Source: CAVUMR01 sp963742715
Lineage (GTDB): Bacteria > Actinomycetota > Actinomycetes > Mycobacteriales > Micromonosporaceae
Direction: 5' to 3'
Assembly: GCA_963742715.1 (NCBI GenBank)
Contig: CAVUMR010000002.1
Coordinates: 806,001-870,000, forward strand
DNA: 64,000 bases
This document shows, one piece after another, positions 1 to 8,656 of the stretch (positions are counted from its first letter, which is position 1; each line of letters begins with the position of its first letter). Below the pieces are notes generated by a model. That model searched no databases and had not been told where the DNA came from. It was given only the letters and a program-made list of their open reading frames with translations. Both the position numbers and the translations under genes were made by a program.

Positions 1-1
1 G

Positions 2-583
2 ATCGCGTTCGAGCACGATGGCGACTACTCCGACATCGCCCGGTACCTGTCCACCCGGGGCGAGATCGGCCAGGTGGTCGAGGGAATCCGGCCGTACCTG
101 TCCACCCCGTCCGAGGCCGGTGACACGCTGCTCAGCCGGCTGACCCGCAACGAGATGCTGTGCATCCAGCAGCGGGCCATCGAGGAGCGGCCCGGCGCGC
201 AGATCTCCGCGCTGCGGTACAAGGTGAAGCCCGGTCACGCGCAGGACATCGCGGACGTGTTCAAGAACGTCCAGGCCGAGGCGCGACCGACGCTGCGGGA
301 CACCACCGGTCGGGAGATCGGGGTGATCCTCGTGGTGGCGCTGTTCGTCAAGGACGGCGACATGATCCGGGTCGTACAGCACGACGGCGAGCTGTCCGAT
401 GTGGCGCAGTACATGGCCAAGCGGCCGGCCCGGCCGGAGATGGAGCGGGCGCTCGAGCCGTACATGGACGAGGAGCGCGACGTCTCCACGCCGGACCGGT
501 TCCTCAAGCAGTTCGCGAAGAACACCATGCGGCGGGTCGCGTTCTACTCGGCCGAACCGCAGCCGGCCGTCGAGGTCAGCTGA
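2..583 (+). CDS. SchA/CurD-like domain protein, 5' end cut off by the window
   Basis: The reading frame is open from base 2, so the true start lies outside the window; 193 residues are visible. The sequence matches the SchA/CurD family, small proteins found in aromatic polyketide and spore-pigment clusters, whose exact job is poorly defined. Two related stretches are visible: an incomplete one at the left edge (EHDGDYSDIARYLSTRG) and a complete one (QHDGELSDVAQYMAKRP), so the protein is probably a tandem duplication of the domain. The complete copy runs from about the motif ALRYKVKPGHAQDIADVF to the end. Its presence suggests that a type II polyketide locus lies to the left (inference). Confidence 0.75.
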   Translation: MAFEHDGDYSDIARYLSTRGEIGQVVEGIRPYLSTPSEAGDTLLSRLTRNEMLCIQQRAIEERPGAQISALRYKVKPGHAQDIADVFKNVQAEARPTLRDTTGREIGVILVVALFVKDGDMIRVVQHDGELSDVAQYMAKRPARPEMERALEPYMDEERDVSTPDRFLKQFAKNTMRRVAFYSAEPQPAVEVS

Positions 584-686
584 GCGAGCTGTCGTCGTGT
601 ACCGGAGTCACGGGGTCTGTTGTCGGCGCGCCGCGGGCGCGCCGGCAGCAGCACGCCGGGCCACACCCTGCCCCGGTGCCCGGCAG

Positions 687-1436
687 CTACCGCAGTTCGC
701 GCCGGAACCGGCGCAATGCCTCGGCCAGTGCGTCGTCGAGCGCGGGCAGGTACTTCTCGGCCGGGGTCCGGCCGGCCGCTGCCCGCAGCTCGTCGACGAA
801 CGCGTCGACCCGCCGGTCGAGCTCGTCCGGCTCGTCAACCGACAGGTCGCCGTCGGCCGATCCGCCGGCGCCGTCGGGAACGTCGACGGTGAGCTCGTCG
901 AAGGTGTCGTCGTCCCCGTTGAGGTCGGTCGGCAAGGCGGCGGGCCGGCCGGCGGCGAACCGGCGCCGCCGCACCACCTGGCGCAGCCCCTGCCGTACGT
1001 CACCGATGGCGCCGCGTACCTCGTCGCCGAGGCCGCGCCGCTGGCTGCGCAGCAGTTCGGTGGCGGCCACCCGCAGCTCGTCGTCGAGTTGGTCGGCGAC
1101 GATCCGGGCCTGCCGCTGGGCATTGGTGTTGAGCTCGCGCCTGCCGGCTTCGATCGACTCCTCGAGGGCCACCACCTCGGCCCGGCGGCTGTCCAGCTCG
1201 GCGCGGCCGGAGTCGGTGATCCGGTACACCGAGCGGCCGCCGACCCGCTCCCGTTCCACCCGCTTCTCGGTCTCGAGTCGTTGCAGCCGCGGGTAGATGG
1301 TGCCGGTCGACGGTGCGTACAGGCCCTGGAAGCGGTCCTCCAGCAGCCGGATCATGTCGTACCCGGTGTGCGGCTCGTGCTCCAGCAACTTCAGCAGGTA
1401 CAGCCGGAGCTGGCCGTGCCGGAACACCGCGCTCAC
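687..1436 (-). CDS. PadR-family transcriptional regulator
   Basis: This 249-residue protein starts with a PadR winged-helix domain (about residues 1-95): FRHGQLRLYLLKLLEHEP, then HTGYDMIRLLEDRF and the wing GTIYPRLQRLE. A long charged C-terminal region (about 100-249) ends in a helical, arginine-rich tail. PadR proteins are usually ligand-responsive repressors. I chose the GTG start at 1434-1436 because it overlaps the stop of the upstream DUF4097 gene (GTGA), which implies translational coupling. PadR plus DUF4097 is a common actinobacterial pairing, often linked to envelope or drug stress. The nearby exporters are possible targets, but nothing here proves that. Confidence 0.85.
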   Translation of the reverse strand: MSAVFRHGQLRLYLLKLLEHEPHTGYDMIRLLEDRFQGLYAPSTGTIYPRLQRLETEKRVERERVGGRSVYRITDSGRAELDSRRAEVVALEESIEAGRRELNTNAQRQARIVADQLDDELRVAATELLRSQRRGLGDEVRGAIGDVRQGLRQVVRRRRFAAGRPAALPTDLNGDDDTFDELTVDVPDGAGGSADGDLSVDEPDELDRRVDAFVDELRAAAGRTPAEKYLPALDDALAEALRRFRRELR

Positions 1437-2260
1437 GGCGACGGCTCGGGTTCGTCCAGGGCGGCCGGCTCGCGCCGCAGTACGGCGATCCGGCCGGAGT
1501 CGTTGCGGGCCCGTACCACGCCGGTGCCGGTGCCCAGTACGCCGTGCGCGGTCGCGGACCAACGCCGGCGGGTCTGCTCGACGTCGGGGAACGCGGTGGC
1601 GATCTCGCCCCGGGTGGAGCCGAGGTCGAGCTCGACGTCGCTGTCCTCGGGCAGCCGCACGGTGATGTCGCCGACCTTGCACTCGACGTCGACCCGTACG
1701 CCCGCTCCGGTGGTCATGTCGATCAGGTGCGAGCCGTGGATGCTGCGCGCCTTGACCTGGCTGGACCGGCCGTGGATCAGCCGCAGGTCACCGGCGTGGA
1801 TGTCGATGTCGAGATCGCCGGTGACGCCGAGCGCCTGCACCAGGCCGCGACCGGTCACCACCCGGGCGGGTCCGGCCACCCCGACGAGGTTGACGTCACC
1901 ACACACACTGTCAACGATCACCGACGCTGTGACATCGGAGACGGTGACCGTCGCGTCGACCGTCGTGACGACGATCGGGCAGTTCGGGGGAGCGGTGACG
2001 GTCAGGTCGGCGTGGTCACGGCGCAGCAGGGCGAGCCGGATGAACGGCACCGGCAGCCGCCGGACCCGCCGGTCGTACCCGATCGTGAGCTCGCCGTCGT
2101 CGAGCCGGACCCGGACCGGTCGGCCCCGTACGCCGGACACCGCGACGCTCGGTTGGGCGCCGACGGCTATCCGCAGGTTGCCTTTGACCATGTGCACCCG
2201 GACCTCGGTGAGCTGGTCGAGTGCCAGCTGGTCTGCCGTGTCGACCAGCCAGCTGTCCAT
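1433..2260 (-). CDS. DUF4097-family beta-strand repeat protein
   Basis: This 275-residue protein has the regular alternation of short hydrophobic strands and Gly/Asp turns typical of DUF4097, a putative adhesin-like beta-helix family (for example VDATVTVSDVTASVIVDS, then GDVNLVGVAG and GDLDIDIHAGDLRLIHG). No signal peptide or membrane segment is visible, so it is probably cytoplasmic. The ATG at 2258-2260 follows a good ribosome binding site (GAGGGGG). It forms a two-gene operon with the PadR regulator, whose GTG overlaps its stop. The role is unknown; in related operons the protein is thought to accompany the PadR sensor. Confidence 0.75.
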   Translation of the reverse strand: MDSWLVDTADQLALDQLTEVRVHMVKGNLRIAVGAQPSVAVSGVRGRPVRVRLDDGELTIGYDRRVRRLPVPFIRLALLRRDHADLTVTAPPNCPIVVTTVDATVTVSDVTASVIVDSVCGDVNLVGVAGPARVVTGRGLVQALGVTGDLDIDIHAGDLRLIHGRSSQVKARSIHGSHLIDMTTGAGVRVDVECKVGDITVRLPEDSDVELDLGSTRGEIATAFPDVEQTRRRWSATAHGVLGTGTGVVRARNDSGRIAVLRREPAALDEPEPSP

Positions 2261-2395
2261 CGGACCCCCTCGTCGTGCGGTCAATACCGGCCGGAAGGGC
2301 ATCGACCGATGTCGATCCTGCCCTAGCCCGGACGGTTGCCGGAGCTGCGCGCCGGAGGCCTCCAGCCTGGCGCCAGACCCCCCGAAAGAGCAAGC

Positions 2396-2463
2396 GCGAC
2401 ATGTCTTGACTTTTACGCTGAGTTCTCTAATCTAACTGGGAGTGTAACGCGACATGTCGCGTT
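2396..2463 (+). promoter_or_regulatory. Promoter and palindromic operator of the MFS exporter
   Basis: A promoter-like pair TTGACT (2406-2411) and TAATCT (2428-2433), 16 bp apart, precedes the MFS gene. Just downstream is a perfect 18-bp palindrome, AACGCGACATGTCGCGTT (2446-2463). Its core GACATGTC recurs at 2398-2405, touching the -35 box, so two copies of one site flank the promoter 53 bp apart. This arrangement fits a dimeric repressor of the TetR or MarR type. No such repressor gene adjoins it; the PadR protein on the other strand is one candidate. Confidence 0.6.
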
Positions 2464-2491
2464 GCGGCGAACAAATGATCGAGGAGAGGCA

Positions 2492-4216
2492 ATGACCGGC
2501 ACGGAAACACCCACCCGCGGGGCACCGGCCCGCTCCGGCCCGGACCGGCGCTGGCTGGCGGTGGGCGCCATCCTGCTCGCCGCGGCGCTGGACATGATCG
2601 ACACGACAATCGTCAACATCGCGCTGCCGGCGCTGCACGACGACCTCAAGGCGAGTGAGGCGGCGCTGCAGTGGACGGTCGCGGGCTACACGCTCGCCTT
2701 CGCGATGTTCCTCATCACCGCCGGCCGGCTCGGTGACATCTACGGCCACCGCAAGCTGCTGCTCGGCGGTATCGCCGGCTTCGTACTCTCGTCGCTGACC
2801 TGCGGCATCGCGCAGAGCCCGGAAATGCTCATCGGCTCCCGGGTGGCGCAGGGCCTGTTCGCCGCGATGGTGATGACCCAGGCGCTGTCGGTCTTCCAGA
2901 TCACCTTCGAGCCCAAGGAGCGGGGCGCGGTGTTCGCCCTGTTCGGCGCCCTCACCGGGCTGTCCGCGGTGCTCGGTCCGGTGCTCGGCGGCGTGCTCGT
3001 CAACGCCGACCTGTGGGGCCTCGGGTGGCGCACGATCTTTCTGGTGAACGTCCCGATCGGGCTGCTCGCCCTGATCGGCGCGGCGCTGTGGGTGCGGCCG
3101 TCCCGGTCGCCGTCGAGCAAGCTGGACATCCCCGGGGTCGTACTGGTCAGTGCCGCGCTGCTGGCCCTGCTCTACCCGCTGATCCAGGGCCCCGAGCTGG
3201 ACTGGCCGACCTGGACGTACGTGTCGATGATCGGCTCGGTACCGCTGCTGATCGTGTTCGTGCTGTACGAGCGGGCCAAGAGCCGCCGGGACGGCGCACC
3301 GCTGGTACAGCTGAGCCTGTTCGCCGACCGGAGCTTCGTGGCCGGGTTGATCGTGCTGCTGACCTTCTTCGCGGCGATGGCCAGCTTCTTCTTCCCGCTG
3401 ACCTTCTTCCTGCAGGCAGGCCTGGGGATGTCGCCGCTGCGCGCCGGGCTGACCATCGCGCCGTACTCGGTGGCCGCGATGATCACCTCGGGCATGTCGG
3501 CGAACCTGGCCACCAAGCTCGGTCGCAACGTGCTGAGCATCGGCATCGTGATCAAAGCCGCCGGCATCCTGATCCTGGCGTACACCATCCAGCACGCCGA
3601 CGGGGACGTGACCACCTGGACGCTGATGCCGGGCATGATCGTCGCCGGTCTGGGCCTGGGCATGGTGGTCGCGCCGATCGTGGACGTGATCCTGGCCGGC
3701 GTGCCGGTGCGGTACGCCGGGACCGGCTCCGGAATGCTCAACACCGCCGACCAACTGGGTGCCGCGGCCGGGGTCGCGGTCATCGGAGTGCTGTTCTTCA
3801 GCATGCTCGGTGCCCAGGCCGGTCCGGCCGCCACCGACGTCGGCGGGCGGCTGCGCGGCGAGCTGGTCGCGGCAGGTGTGGACGCGCCGACCGCGAACCG
3901 GATCTCCACCCAGCTGTTCCGGGCCTGCGCCACCGGCGCCGCCGACTTCCAGAGCGGGAAGTCGCCGGCGGCCTGCCAGCAGATGATGGCCGCGCTGCCG
4001 CCGCGGGCGGCGGCCAAGGCCGGGCCGGTGCTCGCCAAGGCCGGCACGGACGCGCAGAAGCTCGCGTTCGCCCGCTCGACGGTGCGGATGATGCTCTACG
4101 TCGTACTGATCCTGGCGGTCAGCTTCCTGGCCACCTTCCTGTTGCCTCGCAGGACGCGACCGCACGGTCAACCGGCCGTGGCGGCGGCCGGCGCCAAAGC
4201 CGGCTCCGCGGGCTGA
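2492..4216 (+). CDS. MFS drug exporter, DHA2 (EmrB/QacA) type
   Basis: This 574-residue membrane protein has the length and roughly 14 hydrophobic segments of the DHA2 proton-antiporter family. Motif D1 (LDMIDTTIVNIALP, residues 33-46) and motif A (GRLGDIYGHRKLL, residues 78-90) are present. It should export a hydrophobic drug or secondary metabolite in exchange for protons. A long loop near residues 455-545 separates the last segments. The ATG at 2492 follows GAGGAGAGG. A palindromic operator precedes the gene, so it is probably induced by its own substrate. Confidence 0.92.
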   Translation: MTGTETPTRGAPARSGPDRRWLAVGAILLAAALDMIDTTIVNIALPALHDDLKASEAALQWTVAGYTLAFAMFLITAGRLGDIYGHRKLLLGGIAGFVLSSLTCGIAQSPEMLIGSRVAQGLFAAMVMTQALSVFQITFEPKERGAVFALFGALTGLSAVLGPVLGGVLVNADLWGLGWRTIFLVNVPIGLLALIGAALWVRPSRSPSSKLDIPGVVLVSAALLALLYPLIQGPELDWPTWTYVSMIGSVPLLIVFVLYERAKSRRDGAPLVQLSLFADRSFVAGLIVLLTFFAAMASFFFPLTFFLQAGLGMSPLRAGLTIAPYSVAAMITSGMSANLATKLGRNVLSIGIVIKAAGILILAYTIQHADGDVTTWTLMPGMIVAGLGLGMVVAPIVDVILAGVPVRYAGTGSGMLNTADQLGAAAGVAVIGVLFFSMLGAQAGPAATDVGGRLRGELVAAGVDAPTANRISTQLFRACATGAADFQSGKSPAACQQMMAALPPRAAAKAGPVLAKAGTDAQKLAFARSTVRMMLYVVLILAVSFLATFLLPRRTRPHGQPAVAAAGAKAGSAG

Positions 4217-4269
4217 CCCCAGCCCGGGTCCGCGGTCCGCCGCGTTCCCGGAGCCCGTTGGAGCGGGCG

Positions 4270-4306
4270 CGGCGCTGGACTCAGGGTTAGCCCCGGTCCA
4301 GCGCCG
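4270..4306 (+). terminator. Hairpin terminator after the MFS gene
   Basis: An 11-bp perfect stem, CGGCGCTGGAC paired with GTCCAGCGCCG, encloses a 15-nt loop. It lies about 50 bp after the MFS stop codon. There is no T tract, as is usual for actinobacterial terminators. Confidence 0.55.
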
Positions 4307-4437
4307 TCGCCTATCCCACCCCGAAAACCAGTCTCTCCACGCCCGGATCCGTCCCGGGTGCCCCCGAGCCTGCCCCGGCGCGCCCAGCGCGGACGGCGCA
4401 GCACCGTCGACCGTCGAGATTTGAGTGGAGGTTCGGC

Positions 4438-6654
4438 ATGACGAAGCCAGACGCGCCGGCAGGGTCCGCCGCGATGACAGAGCAGGAGCGGCCGCCCGGA
4501 CGATCCCCGCTGTGGTCGTTCCCGGCCGGTCGGGCGACCAAGTGGCTGGTGCTGTTCGCCTGGGTCGCGCTCGTGGTCGGGGTGTCCCCGCTCGCCGCGA
4601 AGATGACCGACGCGCAGAAGAACGACGCGGCCGTGTGGCTGCCGGCCAGCGCCGAGTCCACCAAGGTGGTCAAGCTGCAGGACCGGTTCCCGGGTGGCGA
4701 CAGCACCCTGGCCGTGGTCGTGTACCAGCGGGACAGCGGCGTCACCGACGCCGACCGGTCCCTCGCCGAGCGGCACCTGGGCCAGCTGTCCAGCAAGTTC
4801 GGCGGCGATCCGCAGCAGCAACAGCTGCAGCGATCCGAGGACGGCAAGGCACTCGCGTACAGCATTCCGCTGTCCACCAAGGACGGTGGCCAGCAGGTGC
4901 TGGACGACGTCACCGAGATCCGCGACCTGGTCGGGGAGGGCGGCGACGGGCTGAACGTGAAGGTGACCGGCTCGGCCGGCTCGCTCGCCGACACCCTGGA
5001 CGCGTTCTCCGGACTGGACGTGAAGATCGCCCTGGCCAGCCTGCTGGTGGTCGGGCTCATCCTGCTGATGACGTACCGCAGTCCGGTCCTCTGGATCGTG
5101 CCGCTGTTCATCGTCGGCCTGGCCAGTCAGGTCGCCAGCGCCGGCGTGTACGGACTGATCAAGGCGTTCGACCTGACCGTCAACGACGTCGACGCGCTGG
5201 TGCTGATCGTGCTGGTGTTCGGCGCCGGTACCGACTACGCGCTGCTGCTCATCGCCCGATATCGCGAAGAGCTGCGGCACCACCAGGACCGGCACGTGGC
5301 CATGCAGCGGGCGTTGCGTGGTGCCGGTCCGGCCATCATCGCCTCCGGCGCCACCGTGTCGCTCGGCCTGCTCTGCCTGCTCGCCGCGGACCTGGGTACC
5401 AACAAGAGCCTCGGCCCGGTGGGTGCGGCCGGCGTACTGGTCGCGCTCGCGGCGATGACCACGCTGCTGCCGGCGCTGCTGGTGATCCTCGGCCGGTGGG
5501 TGTTCTGGCCGTTCGTACCGCGGGTGGGTCAGGTCGGCCGGGAGCACACCGGCTTCTTCGCCCGTCAGGGTGCCCGGATCAGCCGCCGGCCCAGCCCGGT
5601 GTGGATCTTCACGGTGCTGATCCTGGGCGTACTCACCATCGGGCTCACCCAGTTGCCCGGCCCGCTCAAGCAGGTGGACCAGTTCAGCAACAACCCGGAT
5701 TCGGTACAGGGCCAGAAGCTGCTCGACCAGAGCTTCCCGTCCGGCTCCGGCCGTCCGGTCTTCGTGGTCAGCAACACCCCGCAGGCGCAGGACGTACTGG
5801 CCGCGGTGAAGAGCTCGCCGAACGTGGCGCAGGCACAGGTGGCGACCACGTCCACCGACGGGGACCTCACCGCGGTGATGGCGATCATCGACGCGGATCC
5901 GGACAGTACGACCGAACGCGAGGCGCTCAACACCTTGCGGGACCGGGTACACGACGTGTCCGGTGCCGACGCGGTGGTCGGCGGCGAGGGGGCACAGAAC
6001 CTCGACCTCGCCCGTACCTCCGAGCGGGACCGCTCGATGGTGATCCCGCTGGTGCTGCTGGTCGTACTGCTGGTGCTCGCGGTCCTGCTGCGGGCGGTGG
6101 TGGCACCGATCGTGCTGATGGCGACCGTGGTACTCGGCTTCGCCGCGGCGCTCGGGGTCAGCTCGGTGATCTTCACCAGGCTGTTCCACTTCGGTGGTGC
6201 CGATCCGGCGCTCCCGCTGGCCGCGTTCGTGTTCCTGGTGGCGCTCGGGGTCGACTACAACATCTTCCTGATGGGCCGGGTACGCGAGGAGTCGGAGCGG
6301 CACGGCACCCGGGAGGGTACGAAGCGGGCGCTGGCGGTGACAGGTGGCGTCATTACCGCGGCGGCGTTGGTACTGGCGGCGACCTTCGGGACGCTCACCA
6401 TCCTGCCGCAGGTGCCGTCCATCGAGCTCGGCTTCGTGGTCGCGTTCGGGGTGCTGCTCGACGTGCTGGTGGTGACCATGCTGGTACCGGCGCTCACCAT
6501 CCAGCTCGACCGGCGGATGTGGTGGCCGAGCCGGCTGTCCCGTCGTACCGCGCCGGCGGCACCGGTTGCCGGACCGGCCGGCGAGCCGGAGAGCGAGCGG
6601 GTGGACGAGACCGCGCGCGAGTCCGATACCGCGGACGCGTCCTCGACCCGGTGA
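4438..6654 (+). CDS. MMPL-family (RND-like) membrane transporter
   Basis: This 738-residue protein shows the duplicated MMPL plan: an N-terminal membrane anchor near residues 35-55, an extracytoplasmic loop, a membrane block with GAGTDYALLL at about residue 262, a second loop (about 420-520) and a second block with GVDYNIFLMGRVREE at about residue 605. MMPL proteins move lipids, lipopeptides or polyketides across the membrane using the proton gradient. The C-terminal tail is acidic and probably cytoplasmic. ATG 4438 follows GGAGG. The gene ends at a strong convergent hairpin. Together with the MFS gene it suggests export of a metabolite, but the substrate is unknown. Confidence 0.9.
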   Translation: MTKPDAPAGSAAMTEQERPPGRSPLWSFPAGRATKWLVLFAWVALVVGVSPLAAKMTDAQKNDAAVWLPASAESTKVVKLQDRFPGGDSTLAVVVYQRDSGVTDADRSLAERHLGQLSSKFGGDPQQQQLQRSEDGKALAYSIPLSTKDGGQQVLDDVTEIRDLVGEGGDGLNVKVTGSAGSLADTLDAFSGLDVKIALASLLVVGLILLMTYRSPVLWIVPLFIVGLASQVASAGVYGLIKAFDLTVNDVDALVLIVLVFGAGTDYALLLIARYREELRHHQDRHVAMQRALRGAGPAIIASGATVSLGLLCLLAADLGTNKSLGPVGAAGVLVALAAMTTLLPALLVILGRWVFWPFVPRVGQVGREHTGFFARQGARISRRPSPVWIFTVLILGVLTIGLTQLPGPLKQVDQFSNNPDSVQGQKLLDQSFPSGSGRPVFVVSNTPQAQDVLAAVKSSPNVAQAQVATTSTDGDLTAVMAIIDADPDSTTEREALNTLRDRVHDVSGADAVVGGEGAQNLDLARTSERDRSMVIPLVLLVVLLVLAVLLRAVVAPIVLMATVVLGFAAALGVSSVIFTRLFHFGGADPALPLAAFVFLVALGVDYNIFLMGRVREESERHGTREGTKRALAVTGGVITAAALVLAATFGTLTILPQVPSIELGFVVAFGVLLDVLVVTMLVPALTIQLDRRMWWPSRLSRRTAPAAPVAGPAGEPESERVDETARESDTADASSTR

Positions 6655-6662
6655 CCCGGTAA

Positions 6663-6707
6663 CGCGAGTGGGCGGCGCCGCCGTACCGGCGGCGCCGCCC
6701 ACTCGCG
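6663..6707. terminator. Very strong convergent hairpin, 21-bp stem
   Basis: A perfect 21-bp inverted repeat (CGCGAGTGGGCGGCGCCGCCG on the left arm, less than its complement apart by a TAC loop) sits between the convergent ends of the MMPL and SRPBCC genes. It should stop transcription from both sides. Confidence 0.8.
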
Positions 6708-6719
6708 ACGTACCAGCTG

Positions 6720-7199
6720 CTACTCGACGTACGCCTTGGCCTTGAGGCGCTTGCCGAGCTGGTCGAACAGCCGCTTCATGCCGTCCTTCATCTCGGACTT
6801 CAGCCGCAGCTGCATGAGCGGCACGATGAACTGGCCGGCTCCCGGCGCGATGTTGTACACCCGGTGCACGATCCGGGTACCGCGCTCGTGCGGCTCGAGC
6901 GAGTGCACGCCGCGGTACCACCAGTTGCCCTGGCTGGTCAGCGTCAGCCGGTCCCGGTCGACGGTGAACTTGTCGACGTGACCGCCGGGCTTGTCCATCT
7001 TCACCCGGTAGTCGGTCGGCCCGCCCTCGACGATGAGCGGCGCCCCGCCCCACCACTTCATGTAGGTGGCGTAGTGCAGCACGTCGTTGTCGGCGGTGGC
7101 CCGCCCGGGACGGATGTCGAACAGGATCTTGGCGACCTCATCCACCGGCGCTTCGATCACTCCGGAGATCACCCATCGGGGCTTGTCTGTGCCGGCCAT
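6720..7199 (-). CDS. SRPBCC (START-like) family protein
   Basis: This 159-residue protein fits the SRPBCC ligand-binding fold: an N-terminal strand WVISGVIEAPVDEVAKILF, a long beta sheet (TDYRVKMDKPGGHVDKFTV, then TLTSQGNWWYRGVHSLE and RIVHRVYNIAP) and a C-terminal helix ending MKRLFDQLGKRLKAKAYVE. Members include polyketide cyclases and carriers of hydrophobic ligands. The ATG at 7197-7199 follows AGGAAAGGG. The frame stays open upstream through a 15-bp tandem repeat, but the ribosome binding site decides for the shorter protein. It may be linked to the polyketide-like genes at the left edge; its substrate is not known. Confidence 0.75.
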   Translation of the reverse strand: MAGTDKPRWVISGVIEAPVDEVAKILFDIRPGRATADNDVLHYATYMKWWGGAPLIVEGGPTDYRVKMDKPGGHVDKFTVDRDRLTLTSQGNWWYRGVHSLEPHERGTRIVHRVYNIAPGAGQFIVPLMQLRLKSEMKDGMKRLFDQLGKRLKAKAYVE

Positions 7200-7397
7200 T
7201 GGCACCCTTTCCTCAGGTCTGGTTGTCAGGTACGCATCGTGGTGCCTTGATTGCCTACTGCCAATTCTGGCAGTTCGTATCAGGTTGTCGGTGGCGGCTC
7301 TGAAGGCTCGCTCGAGGACCGCTGGAGCGCCCCGGTTCGGCCCTGGAGCCCCGGCCGCGCGGTCAGTACGCTCGTCGCGCAGCCAGCCGTGAACGCA

Positions 7398-7499
7398 GCC
7401 AGGTCCGCTACCGGCCAGGTCCGCTACCGCCAGGTCCGCTACCGCCAGGTCCGCTTTCGACAGGTCCGCTTTCGACAGGTCCACTCTCGACAGGTGAGG
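7398..7499. repeat. 15-bp minisatellite, about seven units
   Basis: About seven imperfect copies of GCCAGGTCCGCTACC (later GACAGGTCCGCTTTC) lie between the divergent SRPBCC and DUF4865 genes. The last partial copy supplies the AGGTGAGGT that precedes the GTG start of the DUF4865 gene, so the repeat edge forms its ribosome binding site. Confidence 0.85.
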
Positions 7500-7504
7500 T
7501 CGCC

Positions 7505-8119
7505 GTGCTCTTCGCCCGCTACTCGATCGACCTGCCCGCCGACTACGACATGACGCGCATCCACGACCGGGTGACCGCCAAGGCGGACCACTGGAACGCG
7601 CGGGACGGCCTGCTGTTCAAGGCGTTCTGCGTGACCGAGCGGGGTACGGCGGGCGCGGCACACAACTCGTACGCGCCGTTCTACGTGTGGCGTACCCCCG
7701 AGGCGTTCGGCGACTTCCTCACCGGCGCGGAGTACGGCGGTCTCGCCTCGAGCTTCGGCACCGTACCGGTACGCACCGGCACGGTGCTGCACGTCGCGGC
7801 GGGCACCGCGAGTAACCCGGCGGCGGGAGCACGCGCGGTGAGCTGCCAGACGGTACGGCTGGACGCCGGCGGTCCGGTCACCGACGCGCTCGCCGGGGAG
7901 GAGCGCCGGCACCGCGCCGCGCTCGCGCTCGACGGGGTGTGCGGCCAGGTGGTCGCGCTGGACCCGAACTCGTGGACGCTCCACCGGTACACCCTGCTGG
8001 TCGACGCGGACGTGCGGCCGCCGGCGGCCGACGGCGCGGAGTGCCGGCTCATGCGGGTGCTGCACGTGGCTACGCCGGGGCGGGTCGACGCGGACGCGAT
8101 GGCCGGCGCCGGCCGCTGA
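7505..8119 (+). CDS. DUF4865-family protein
   Basis: This 204-residue protein opens with LFARYSIDLPADYDMTRI and continues with NSYAPFYVWRTPEAFGDFL, the pattern of DUF4865. That family is small, soluble, dimeric ferredoxin-like and of unknown function. No membrane segment is seen. The GTG at 7505 follows AGGTGAGG, which comes from the end of a minisatellite. Two-domain symmetry is suggested by a second hydrophobic segment (SWTLHRYTLLVDADV) near residue 155. The region after its stop contains more tandem repeats. Its role is unknown. Confidence 0.7.
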   Translation: MLFARYSIDLPADYDMTRIHDRVTAKADHWNARDGLLFKAFCVTERGTAGAAHNSYAPFYVWRTPEAFGDFLTGAEYGGLASSFGTVPVRTGTVLHVAAGTASNPAAGARAVSCQTVRLDAGGPVTDALAGEERRHRAALALDGVCGQVVALDPNSWTLHRYTLLVDADVRPPAADGAECRLMRVLHVATPGRVDADAMAGAGR

Positions 8120-8247
8120 CCACGTCACCGAATACCGGTGCCGGGAGCCGGGCCGGCCCAAGCGGACCGGGCCGACCGCGTCACCAAACCCGGGCGCTGA
8201 CCGCGTCGCTGAAGACCGGACGCTGACCGCGTCGCCAAAGACCGGCG
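8115..8247. repeat. About 25-bp tandem repeat at the ends of two convergent genes
   Basis: Units resembling GCTGACCGCGTCGCCAAAG followed by ACCGG occur at about 8115, 8171, 8196 and 8222. The last two are adjacent and nearly identical. The first covers the stop codon of the DUF4865 gene. The array fills the space before the convergent SCP2 gene. Confidence 0.7.
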
Positions 8248-8251
8248 CCGG

Positions 8252-8656
8252 TCAGCTCCCGCCGAACCAGTCGCGCCAGTTCATCGAGAAGTAGATGTCG
8301 CCGGAGATGTGCAGCCGGCCGCTGTGGAAGACCTCCGACCCGGACAGCTCGCCGAGCGCGATCCGCAGCAGGTCCACCAGGTCGATGGTGATGGTGGCGG
8401 TCGCCGGGCCGGTCGCGGTGGCGGACACCGCGCACCGACCGCCGGCCACCGTCACGTACCGGTGCCGCAGGCCCTCCGGCGTGATCACCTCGTAGTGGAA
8501 CACGCCCTCTTCGCCCAGGGTGCGGGCCGGGTCGAAGCCGGTACACATCCGGTCCATGACGCGGTCGAGCACCGCGTCGACGTCGCTGGAGCCGGCGAGC
8601 GGATCCCGCGCCGGTGCGCCGCCCCGCGGCTGCCTGACGCCTGCCGGATCGCCCAT
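8252..8656 (-). CDS. SCP2 sterol-transfer-like domain protein
   Basis: This 134-residue protein has the SCP2 fold pattern: two N-terminal helices (DAVLDRVMDRMCTGF), strands VFHYEVITPEG and HRYVTVAGGRCAVS, the helix DLLRIALGELSG and the ligand-cover segment RLHISGDIYFSMNW. SCP2 domains bind lipids or hydrophobic cofactors. The start is uncertain: ATG 8654-8656 gives about 25 extra Pro/Gly-rich residues before the domain, and a later start is possible. Its neighbours are not obviously related. Confidence 0.65.
   Translation of the reverse strand: MGDPAGVRQPRGGAPARDPLAGSSDVDAVLDRVMDRMCTGFDPARTLGEEGVFHYEVITPEGLRHRYVTVAGGRCAVSATATGPATATITIDLVDLLRIALGELSGSEVFHSGRLHISGDIYFSMNWRDWFGGS

Noticed and set aside
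4168..7056. 962-residue reading frame on the minus strand
   Set aside because: It runs antisense through the MMPL gene with arginine- and histidine-rich, low-complexity sequence. It is a high-GC shadow frame.
7200..7484. Pentapeptide-repeat protein (ADLSK, ADLAV units) joined to the SRPBCC gene
   Set aside because: The five-residue pattern is the translation of a 15-bp minisatellite in one frame. The SRPBCC gene has its own start and ribosome binding site at 7199, after the repeat.
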